Shown here in pieces: positions 15,041-22,340 of a stretch of DNA of 64,000 nucleotides. Each line of letters begins with the position of its first letter. Position 1 is the first letter of the stretch. The translations under genes and the position numbers were made by a program. The DNA lies in assembly GCA_017645905.1 (NCBI GenBank), contig JAGCNO010000110.1, forward strand, positions 1 through 64,000. Direction: 5' to 3'. Below the pieces are notes generated by a model, which saw only the letters and a list, made by a program, of their open reading frames with translations, was not told the origin of the DNA and ran no database searches. Origin of the DNA: Prevotella sp. (GTDB lineage Bacteria; Bacteroidota; Bacteroidia; Bacteroidales; Bacteroidaceae).

Positions 15041-15625
15041 ATGAAAATACTGAAGACACTTCTTGCATTGGCCATCGTGCTGATGATCGTTATTATCATG
15101 GCACAGACCGTGCCATCGAAAGACCGCCATAAGGAGGCTATGATGAAAGCTGTGACGGAGTTTGTGGAGAGCGAATCGGAAGAGCGCGGCATCGCTGACA
15201 ACGTGCTCACACGCCTGGGCAAGAACGTCGTGGTAAAAGCCGTGGAGACCGCTCTCAACAGCAAGCTGAAAGTTCACAACTACTACGTGCTCAACACTAC
15301 CTACGTCGTGCTCAAGGGCGAGGAGCAGATGCTTTCACTCGGTGTCCTCGGCATGGTGTTCACCTTCGACAAGGACATGCTCCACGAGAAGCTGCAGGAG
15401 GCCCTGAAGGGCAACAACGAGGAGGCCGTGACCGAAAAGGAGGCCGCCAAGCAAAGCGCCAAAGAACTGCGGAAGCTGGAGCGTGAAAAGAAGAAGCTGG
15501 AACGCGAGCAGGAAAAGGAAAAGCGTAAACAGGAAAAGGCGGCGCTGAAGGAGAAGAAACGTCAGGAAAAGGAGGCGCTGAAGGAACAAAAACGCCGCGA
15601 GAAAGAGGCGCGTAAGAAGGGATAA
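15041..15625 (+). CDS. Membrane-anchored protein with charged coiled-coil tail, DUF4359-like
   Basis: A 194-residue protein. Residues 4-22 form a membrane or signal-anchor segment (ILKTLLALAIVLMIVIIMA), followed by TVPSKDRHKEAMMKAVTEFV and a small folded part (HNYYVLNTTYVVLKGEEQM, SLGVLGMVFTFD), as I recall from DUF4359. The last about 60 residues are almost only K, R, E, Q and A (KKLEREQEKEKRKQEK...) and should be a long charged helix, perhaps nucleic-acid or membrane binding. Followed by a heptamer tract and dxs. Function unknown. Confidence 0.7.
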   Translation: MKILKTLLALAIVLMIVIIMAQTVPSKDRHKEAMMKAVTEFVESESEERGIADNVLTRLGKNVVVKAVETALNSKLKVHNYYVLNTTYVVLKGEEQMLSLGVLGMVFTFDKDMLHEKLQEALKGNNEEAVTEKEAAKQSAKELRKLEREKKKLEREQEKEKRKQEKAALKEKKRQEKEALKEQKRREKEARKKG

Positions 15626-15628
15626 ATC

Positions 15629-15662
15629 GAATTACGAGTTACGAATTACGAGTTACGAATTA
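15629..15662. repeat. Heptamer repeat between the DUF4359-like gene and dxs
   Basis: Alternating GAATTAC and GAGTTAC units with strict 7-bp period. The last unit contains TAA in the dxs frame immediately before its GTG start, so the repeat sets the upstream limit of dxs. Confidence 0.9.
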
Positions 15663-15663
15663 A

Positions 15664-17559
15664 GTGGAAGATAACAAGTTCGAAATACTGACCCATATTG
15701 ACAGCCCCGCTGACCTGCGACAACTGAAGACCGAGGAGCTGGGAAAGCTCTGCGACGAACTGCGGCAGTTCATCGTACAGGAACTTTCGGTGAACCCCGG
15801 CCACCTGGCATCGAGCCTCGGCGTAGTGGAGCTGACGGTGGCGTTGCACTATGTGTTTAACACGCCCGACGACCGAATCGTCTGGGACGTGGGACACCAG
15901 GCCTACGGGCATAAGATTCTGACCGGACGGCGAGACAGCTTCAAGACCAACCGTAAGCTGGGCGGCGTAAGGCCGTTCCCGTCGCCAGTGGAGAGCGAGT
16001 ACGACGCGTTCATCTGCGGACATGCCTCGAACAGCATCTCAGCAGCCTTGGGCATGGCGGTGGCAGCTGGTGACAAGAGAAAGGTCGTTGCAGTCATCGG
16101 CGACGGAGCCATGAGCGGCGGACTGGCCTTTGAGGGTCTTAACAACGTGTCGCAGAGCCCTAACGACATGCTCATCGTACTCAACGACAACGACATGTCC
16201 ATCGACCGGGCCGTAGGCGGCATGGAGCAGTATCTGCTGAACCTCGACACCAACGAGACCTACAACCGTCTGCGCTTCCGTGCGTCGCAGTGGATGCGCC
16301 ATCACGGCATGCTCGGCGAGGCCCGCCGCAAGGGCATCATACGTCTGACCAACGCCTTGAAGAGCGTCATAGCCCGACAGCAGAACATCTTCGAGGGCAT
16401 GAACATACGCTACTTCGGACCCTTCGACGGACACAACGTCGTGGAGCTGGTGCGCATCCTGCGTCAGCTGAAGGACATGAAAGGCCCGAAGCTGCTCCAC
16501 CTGCACACGAAGAAAGGTCATGGCTATGCCCCGGCCGAGAACTACAAGCCCGTGTGGCACGCCCCGGGGAAGTTCGACCCCGAGACGGGCGAACTCATCA
16601 AGGGCGACGACACGGACAAGCCGCTGAAATATCAGGAGGTGTTCGGTAACACGCTCTTAGAACTGGCCCGCCAGAACCCGCGCATCGTGGGTGTCACGCC
16701 TGCCATGCCTACGGGCTGCTCCATGAATATCCCGATGAAGGAACTGCCCGACCGCATGTTCGACGTGGGCATCGCCGAGGGACACGCCGTGACATTCTCC
16801 GCCGGCATGGCAAAGGATGGTCTGCAGCCTTTCTGCAACATCTACAGCTCGTTTGCCCAGCGTGCCTACGACAATATTATCCACGACGTGGCCCTGCTGC
16901 GGCTGCCTGTGGTGCTCTGTCTTGACCGTGCAGGACTGGTAGGCGAAGACGGCCCCACGCATCATGGAGCCTTCGACCTAGCTGCCCTGCGGCCTATCCC
17001 TAACCTGACCATCTGCTCGCCCATGAACGAGCACGAACTGCGCCGCATGATGTACACCGCCCAGCTGCCCGACAAGGGACCTTTCGTCATCCGCTATCCC
17101 CGTGGCTGCGGCTGCCTCACCGACTGGCACTGTCCGTTAGAGGAAATCCCCGTAGGCAAAGGCCGCAAACTGAGCGAGGGCAGCGACGTGGCAGTTCTGA
17201 CGATAGGCCCGATAGGCAACGACGTGGCTAATTACATTGCGGAAGCAAATTCTTCACTCATCACTCTTCACTCTTCACTTAGCATCGCCCACTATGACAT
17301 GCGCTTCCTCAAACCTCTCGACGAGGACATCCTCCACGAGGTGGGAAAGCGTTTCAAGCGCATCGTCACCGTGGAGGACGGTGTACGTACTGGCGGCCTC
17401 GGCAGTGCCGTCCTTGAGTGGATGTCCGACCACGGCTATAATCCTCAAATCATCCGCCTCGGCCTCCCCGACAACTTTGTGGAGCACGGCACCATCGCCG
17501 AGCTGCGCAAAATCGTAGGACTGGACAAGGAAAGCATCATGGCCGCTATAGCCCCCTAA
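15664..17559 (+). CDS. dxs: 1-deoxy-D-xylulose-5-phosphate synthase
   Basis: A 631-residue cytoplasmic thiamine-diphosphate enzyme: pyruvate plus glyceraldehyde-3-phosphate to DXP, first step of the MEP isoprenoid pathway. Seen: [36 protein letters not shown] split by family-typical residues, the TPP/Mg site GDGAMSGG ... NDNDMSI, the pyrimidine domain ([15 protein letters not shown]) and the transketolase C-terminal domain. The start is GTG right after an in-frame stop. In the C-terminal domain (about 526-537) [12 protein letters not shown] is encoded by a heptamer tract (TTCACTC/ATCACTC) and looks like an insertion. First gene of a dxs-trkA-murF operon (3-bp gap to trkA). Confidence 0.96.
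   Translation: MEDNKFEILTHIDSPADLRQLKTEELGKLCDELRQFIVQELSVNPGHLASSLGVVELTVALHYVFNTPDDRIVWDVGHQAYGHKILTGRRDSFKTNRKLGGVRPFPSPVESEYDAFICGHASNSISAALGMAVAAGDKRKVVAVIGDGAMSGGLAFEGLNNVSQSPNDMLIVLNDNDMSIDRAVGGMEQYLLNLDTNETYNRLRFRASQWMRHHGMLGEARRKGIIRLTNALKSVIARQQNIFEGMNIRYFGPFDGHNVVELVRILRQLKDMKGPKLLHLHTKKGHGYAPAENYKPVWHAPGKFDPETGELIKGDDTDKPLKYQEVFGNTLLELARQNPRIVGVTPAMPTGCSMNIPMKELPDRMFDVGIAEGHAVTFSAGMAKDGLQPFCNIYSSFAQRAYDNIIHDVALLRLPVVLCLDRAGLVGEDGPTHHGAFDLAALRPIPNLTICSPMNEHELRRMMYTAQLPDKGPFVIRYPRGCGCLTDWHCPLEEIPVGKGRKLSEGSDVAVLTIGPIGNDVANYIAEANSSLITLHSSLSIAHYDMRFLKPLDEDILHEVGKRFKRIVTVEDGVRTGGLGSAVLEWMSDHGYNPQIIRLGLPDNFVEHGTIAELRKIVGLDKESIMAAIAP
17247..17281. repeat. In-frame heptamer tract inside dxs
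   Basis: TTCACTC, ATCACTC, TTCACTC, TTCACT units, 7-bp period, encoding [10 protein letters not shown] between the helix ending YIAEA and the strand IAHYDM of the C-terminal domain. Confidence 0.75.
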
Positions 17560-17562
17560 GAT

Positions 17563-18924
17563 ATGAAAATAGTCATTGCCGGCGCTGGCGCCGTAGGAAC
17601 CCATTTGTCGAAGCTGCTCTCAACCGAGCACCATGACTGCGTCCTCATCGACGACGACGAGGAGCGCTTGGAGAACGTAGACTCCAACCTGGACATCATG
17701 GCACTGAACTCTTCGCCCACCAGCATCAAGACGCTGAAGGATGCGGGAGTGGGCAGTGCCGACCTCTTCGTGGGAGTCACACGCTATGAAAGCCGTAACC
17801 TCACGGCCTGTGCTATTGCCCATGCGCTGGGCGCTAAGAAAACCGTAGCACGAATAGACAACTACGAGTACATCCATCCACAGGCACAGCAGATGTTCAA
17901 GGACATGGGCATAGACTCCGTTGTCTACCCCGAGATGCTTGCCGCAAAGGACATCATCAGCGGACTGCAGATGTCGTGGGTGCGCCAACGCGTAGACGTT
18001 CACGACGGTGCCCTCGTGCTCTTGGGCATCAAGTTGCGAGAGGGCTGCGAGATTCTTAACCAGCCGCTCAAAGACCTCTGCGGAGCCGACGACCCTTACC
18101 ACATAGTGGCCATCAAGCGTGAGGGAGACACCATCATTCCCGGAGGCTTCGACGTGCTGAAGCTACACGACCTGGCCTACTTCATGACCACGAAGGACTA
18201 TATCCCATACATCCGCAAAATTGTAGGCAAGGAAGGTTACGAAGATGTCCACAACGTCATCGCCATGGGCGGAGGAAAGACCGCCGTACGTACTGCCCTC
18301 ACCATGCCCGACAACATGAACCTGAAAATCATCGAGCTGTCACCACACCGTTGCGAACGCCTGAACCAAGTGCTCGCCGACACCGATACGATGGTCATCC
18401 ACGGCGATGGCCGCGACTTGGGATTGCTCGACGAGGAAGGCATTAAGCACACGCAGGCCTTCGTCGCCCTGACGGGAAATGCCGAGACCAATATCCTGGC
18501 CTGTCTTACGGCGAAGAAGCTGGGCGTACGCAAGACCGTGGCGATGATTGAGAACCTGGACTATGTTTCTATGGCCGAGGGGCTCGACATCGGCACCATT
18601 ATCAACAAAAAGACGGTGGCCGCCAGCCACATCTTCCAGATGATGATGCGGGCCGACGTCCGCAACCTTCGCTCGCTGATGATGGTCGAGGCCGACGTGG
18701 CCGAGTTTGCCGTTGCCGAGGGCTCTCGTGTGACGAAGAAGCCTGTTAAGGACCTTGCATTGCCAACTGGAATGACCATCGGCGGCCTGGTGCGCGACGG
18801 AAAGGGATTTCTTGTCAGCGGCATGACACAGATTCAGCCTGGCGACAGCGTTATGGTCTTCTGCCACAAGCACCAGCTCGAGAAAGCCGAGAAATATTTC
18901 AAGAAACCAGTACTACCATGGTAG
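17563..18924 (+). CDS. trkA: Trk potassium-uptake regulatory subunit TrkA
   Basis: A 453-residue peripheral membrane protein that gates Trk-type K+ uptake. It has two RCK halves: an N-terminal NAD-binding site (IVIAGAGAVGTHLSKLLS, acidic VLIDDDEERL), a first TrkA-C domain, a second Rossmann-like half (NVIAMGGGKTAVRTAL) and a last TrkA-C domain (VADVAEFAVAEGSRVTKKPV...GMTQIQPGDSVMVFCHKHQ). The second glycine motif deviates from GxGxxG, common for the second half. No trkH/trkG gene is in the window. It starts 3 bp after dxs and overlaps murF by 7 bp. Confidence 0.94.
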   Translation: MKIVIAGAGAVGTHLSKLLSTEHHDCVLIDDDEERLENVDSNLDIMALNSSPTSIKTLKDAGVGSADLFVGVTRYESRNLTACAIAHALGAKKTVARIDNYEYIHPQAQQMFKDMGIDSVVYPEMLAAKDIISGLQMSWVRQRVDVHDGALVLLGIKLREGCEILNQPLKDLCGADDPYHIVAIKREGDTIIPGGFDVLKLHDLAYFMTTKDYIPYIRKIVGKEGYEDVHNVIAMGGGKTAVRTALTMPDNMNLKIIELSPHRCERLNQVLADTDTMVIHGDGRDLGLLDEEGIKHTQAFVALTGNAETNILACLTAKKLGVRKTVAMIENLDYVSMAEGLDIGTIINKKTVAASHIFQMMMRADVRNLRSLMMVEADVAEFAVAEGSRVTKKPVKDLALPTGMTIGGLVRDGKGFLVSGMTQIQPGDSVMVFCHKHQLEKAEKYFKKPVLPW

Positions 18925-20354
18925 ACCTTTACAACCTTTATCGGCAGCACCCCTGCATCACTACCGACAGCCGCGACTGCCCCGAGGGCAGCATCTTTAT
19001 TGCCCTTCACGGCGACAAGTTCGACGGCAACCAGTTTGCCCTCCAGGCCTTGGAGAAAGGATGTTCATACGCCATCGTTGATAAAGAGTTTAGTGTTGAG
19101 AGTTTAGAGTTAAGCGACTTTAGTAAAGCCTCTCAACGCTCAATGCTAAACGCTAAACTAATCAAGGTTCCCGACACTCTCCAGGCCCTCAAGGACATTG
19201 CCCGTGAGCACCGCCGCCAGTTCGACATCCCCGTCATCGCCATCACAGGCACCAACGGCAAGACCACCACGAAGGAGCTTGTCCGTGCCGTACTTTCCGA
19301 GAAGTACAATGTGCTTGCCACCGAGGGGAACTACAACAACGACGTCGGCGTACCTAAGACCCTTTTGCGGCTTACCAAGGAGCATGAGATAGCCATCATA
19401 GAGATGGGTGCCAGCCACCCCGGCGACATCAAGACCCTTGTCGAGACCGCCGAGCCCACCTGCGGCATCATCACCAACGTCGGCCATGCCCATCTGCAGG
19501 GCTTCGGCTCCTTTGAAGGCGTCTGCAAGACCAAGGGCGAGCTCTATGACTACCTCCGCACCCGCAAGGACGGCCTCGTCTTCGTCAATGCCGACAACGA
19601 GTTCCTCATCGACATGCTTGACACTTCTGACGATGAGAATCTCTGGATTACACCCTACAGCACCGACCCTGAGAAACAGTACGCCTGTATCTCCGGCGAA
19701 ATCATCCGCGAGGAGGGCAATCCCTTGTTGAAGATGCGCTGGCGCCGTCCGCTGATGGACCTCGAGGAGAGCGGTGCCTCGCAGAAATGGCACAAGGTAC
19801 AGACACAGCTCATCGGCGACTATAATATAGATAATGTGATGGCAGCCATCGCCGTAGGCATCAACTTCGGTGTAGAACGCAAGAGTATCTGCCACGCCAT
19901 TGAGAACTATCGCCCAACGAACAGCCGCTCGCAGCTCTTGGACACGGCGAAAAACCGTCTCATCGTCGATGCCTACAACGCCAACCCCACCAGCATGATG
20001 GCCGCACTGGAGAACTTTCTCCTCCTTCAGCCCGCCCCAGGGCAGGAGAAGATGGTCATCCTTGGCGACATGCTCGAATTGGGTCCTGCCAGTATCGAGG
20101 AGCATCAGAAAGTCGTCAACATGCTTCAGGATGCCGGCATGGAGCACGTATGGCTCGTTGGCCATGAGTTTGCCACCGTTTTAGGGGATTTGCAATCTGT
20201 TCAAGGGGAATTGCAATCCCCGCTTCCCTTCCGTACCTTCGCCGATGTTGACGAAGTGAAGGCCGAGCTCCAGACCAACTGTCCCGAGGGCCGTCTTATC
20301 CTGATAAAAGGGTCGAACAGCACCCGTCTGCATCAGCTTCCCCCATTACTATAA
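18918..20354 (+). CDS. murF: UDP-N-acetylmuramoyl-tripeptide--D-alanyl-D-alanine ligase
   Basis: A 478-residue Mur ligase that adds D-Ala-D-Ala to the peptidoglycan precursor in the cytoplasm. The ATP loop ITGTNGKTTTKELV is at about 109-122, followed by EGNYNNDVGVP, EMGASHPGDI, and the C-terminal domain (DAYNANPTSMMAALENF, GDMLELG). Two stretches look inserted: EFSVESLELSDFSKASQRSM (about 56-76, from heptamer-like GTTGAGA/GTTTAGA DNA) and GDLQSVQGELQSPLPF (about 422-437, from the GGGGATTTGCAATCC element). It overlaps trkA by 7 bp, so translation is probably coupled. Confidence 0.95.
   Translation: MVDLYNLYRQHPCITTDSRDCPEGSIFIALHGDKFDGNQFALQALEKGCSYAIVDKEFSVESLELSDFSKASQRSMLNAKLIKVPDTLQALKDIAREHRRQFDIPVIAITGTNGKTTTKELVRAVLSEKYNVLATEGNYNNDVGVPKTLLRLTKEHEIAIIEMGASHPGDIKTLVETAEPTCGIITNVGHAHLQGFGSFEGVCKTKGELYDYLRTRKDGLVFVNADNEFLIDMLDTSDDENLWITPYSTDPEKQYACISGEIIREEGNPLLKMRWRRPLMDLEESGASQKWHKVQTQLIGDYNIDNVMAAIAVGINFGVERKSICHAIENYRPTNSRSQLLDTAKNRLIVDAYNANPTSMMAALENFLLLQPAPGQEKMVILGDMLELGPASIEEHQKVVNMLQDAGMEHVWLVGHEFATVLGDLQSVQGELQSPLPFRTFADVDEVKAELQTNCPEGRLILIKGSNSTRLHQLPPLL
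19088..19152. repeat. Heptamer-like tract inside murF
   Basis: GTGTTGAGAGTTTAGAGTTAAG and, after a spacer, its approximate complement CTCAATGCTAAACGCTAAAC. The halves can pair, and it is read in frame in the N-terminal domain of MurF. Confidence 0.6.
20181..20226. repeat. GDLQS element, copies in murF
   Basis: GGGGATTTGCAATC, then TTCAAGGGGAATTGCAATCCCC, read as GDLQSVQGELQS. The same element, in the same coding frame, occurs in the genes at 58.0 and 59.7 kb. GGGGATTGCAAATCCCC-type ends are palindromic. Confidence 0.75.
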
Positions 20355-20367
20355 AAGCCGTCCTAAA

Positions 20368-20468
20368 GAAAGAACGGCTTATTCCCTTAGAAAGAACGGC
20401 TTATTCACATCGAAAGAACGGCTTATTCAGATAGAAAGAGCCGTTCTTTCTGTGAGAGAAAACGGCTC
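20368..20468. repeat. 22-bp repeat array 3, four to five units, mixed orientation
   Basis: Units at 20368, 20390 and 20412 read GAAAGAACGGCTTATTC; the unit at 20434 is inverted (GAAAGAGCCGTTCTTTC) yet keeps the 22-bp phase; a degraded fifth unit starts near 20456. It fills the gap between the convergent murF and Omp28-like genes, where it may also act in termination. Confidence 0.9.
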
Positions 20469-20491
20469 AAAGTCTGAAGCTGTCATCTTGA

Positions 20492-22333
20492 CTAACGAAC
20501 GATCTTCTTACCGTTCATTATGTAAATGCCCTTCGGTAACTGACTGTTTGCTATCTTCCTGCCATCGAGCGTATAGCAGGCAGTGCCGTTGTCCATCGAC
20601 TGTTTAACGGTGGAAATGGAAGTAATCACATCTTCACTGAAGGGTATCGACGTGGCGTTGATGATATCCATGTCGACCAGATTGTCGGCAGTCACGCTGT
20701 CCGCATATTTTGTCAGGAATCCCACGAGATGGAGGTGTTCGGGCACCCAGCTGCTATCGAGCGTGGTGGTGAACTGTGCGGTGTATTGACGGCCGTCGGG
20801 TGTCAGGAGGTGTCCCGTGGGAGCGGTGACATATCCTCGCAGCACGTCCTGGTGGATGTACTTGCGGTTGTTGGTCGTGCGCTGCGTCGTGAAGTTATAG
20901 ACGCTCTGCGGGGCGGTGACGCTGTCTTCAGTGATGAGGAGCGTAAGGGCCAGGTCTCCATAGATGGCAGTGGCCTCGGGCAAGAGGCTTCCTGTAGCCT
21001 CGACAGTGAGCTGACGGGTGTCAGGGTCATAGCCAGCACGCAGGTCGATGGTGGCGAAGGCTGGTGAGTAGAAGTCCTGCATCACGATGTCGGTCAGTAT
21101 GCCGGCACTCATCTCGGTGCCAAAGTAGGGCAGGTAGTCGTTCATGTCGTAGGCTATGTAAGCCTCTCCGGGGAAATAGGCGCGGTTGACGGTGAACGAC
21201 GGGTAGGTGTAGGCATAGAGGTCGGAGAGATAGTCGGCATCGCTGACGGAGAGCCTCGCTCCCGGACAGTGAACATTGACCACGCATACCTGCTCGAACT
21301 GCTTCTGCATTTGCCTGACGGCATCGTTGAGCATGGCCGAGTAGATGTTCGTCGGGTCGGTGTAGATTTCTAAGTAGACCATCTGCCGGTCGACACTGTC
21401 ACGATAGATGGCAAACTGCGTTTCCAGATGCTTGCCGTCGGCCTCGCTGTCGAGGGCCTCGCCGTTGACACTGCTGAGGAAGAAGCGCAGGGTGTGCATG
21501 CCTGTCGCAATGTCGTCGGGCAGCGGGACAATGCCCATCCATGAGTCCTGGAGTCCATCGGCGACGGTGCCCTGGCAGTCGATGAGCACGGGCTGCTGCT
21601 TGTCGAGCTGGTAGCCTATCTGATAAGTGTCTACAGTGGCGCGGCCGGTATTGGTGAAGGTGGCGAGCACCTCCACGCGCTCACCGGGGTGCTTGTACTT
21701 GAAGCCTGCATCGAGATAGGTGACGGCCATGTCGTTCAACGGCAGCGAGCTGATGTCGACGATGAGCTGCACGCAGAGCTTGCCGGCGCCGCTGATGGAG
21801 TAGAGTCCCTCGCCCTGACCGAAGTTGCCGTAGAGATAGAAGGCTCCCTCAGTGTCGCTGCCCGTACAGGCCAGGCCTCCTGCGTCGGCGGCTACCATGT
21901 CGTCGGTCTCTACATAGTCGAAGCCGAAGAAGAGGGTCTCGTCGCCCTGTATCTCGTATCCGTCGCCATTGAAGAACACGTTGTTCCAGCCTTCGTAGAG
22001 GCGCTGGTTCTGTACGATGACGGGGTCGAACGACGTTCCCGTGAAGTTATAGACAAAGGTACGTGTGCGTCCGAGGTTCATGGCGGTGGCGATACGGATG
22101 CCCACCACACGGCACCCGGCGTATGGAGCGAGGGTCGAGGGGTCGAGGGCTGCGCCGATGGTGTAGGTGCCGGCCTCTCCAAAGAGGGCACCGCTGATGT
22201 CGATGTCGTCGGTAAGGGTATAGCCCAGCACCCGCTGGGTGTTGCTCAAGCCCTCTACGCGCAAAGGCTGCGCCCCTACGGGGCTAAATAATAATGAAGA
22301 AAAAATAAATAATAAACCTATTAGCTTTCTCAT
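20492..22333 (-). CDS. Secreted Omp28-related protein with sorting-type C-terminus
   Basis: About 613 residues from MRKLIGLLFIFSSLLFSPVGAQ, a clear signal peptide; an ATG 21 bp upstream would overlap the preceding gene. The N-terminal half is a lectin-like sandwich (VVGIRIATAMNLGRTRTFVYNF) and a CARDB/Ig-like domain (VTYLDAGFKYKHPGERVEVLATFTN split here by family form). The central part resembles Omp28: a thioredoxin-like region with VVNVHCPGA and YTYPSFTVNRAYFPGE, but no CxxC. The tail CYTLDGRKIANSQLPKGIYI then MNGKKIVR is the short sorting-type end. It starts 7 bp after the next gene upstream, as part of a three-gene secreted-protein operon. Confidence 0.7.
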   Translation of the reverse strand: MRKLIGLLFIFSSLLFSPVGAQPLRVEGLSNTQRVLGYTLTDDIDISGALFGEAGTYTIGAALDPSTLAPYAGCRVVGIRIATAMNLGRTRTFVYNFTGTSFDPVIVQNQRLYEGWNNVFFNGDGYEIQGDETLFFGFDYVETDDMVAADAGGLACTGSDTEGAFYLYGNFGQGEGLYSISGAGKLCVQLIVDISSLPLNDMAVTYLDAGFKYKHPGERVEVLATFTNTGRATVDTYQIGYQLDKQQPVLIDCQGTVADGLQDSWMGIVPLPDDIATGMHTLRFFLSSVNGEALDSEADGKHLETQFAIYRDSVDRQMVYLEIYTDPTNIYSAMLNDAVRQMQKQFEQVCVVNVHCPGARLSVSDADYLSDLYAYTYPSFTVNRAYFPGEAYIAYDMNDYLPYFGTEMSAGILTDIVMQDFYSPAFATIDLRAGYDPDTRQLTVEATGSLLPEATAIYGDLALTLLITEDSVTAPQSVYNFTTQRTTNNRKYIHQDVLRGYVTAPTGHLLTPDGRQYTAQFTTTLDSSWVPEHLHLVGFLTKYADSVTADNLVDMDIINATSIPFSEDVITSISTVKQSMDNGTACYTLDGRKIANSQLPKGIYIMNGKKIVR

Positions 22334-22340
22334 AAAACCA

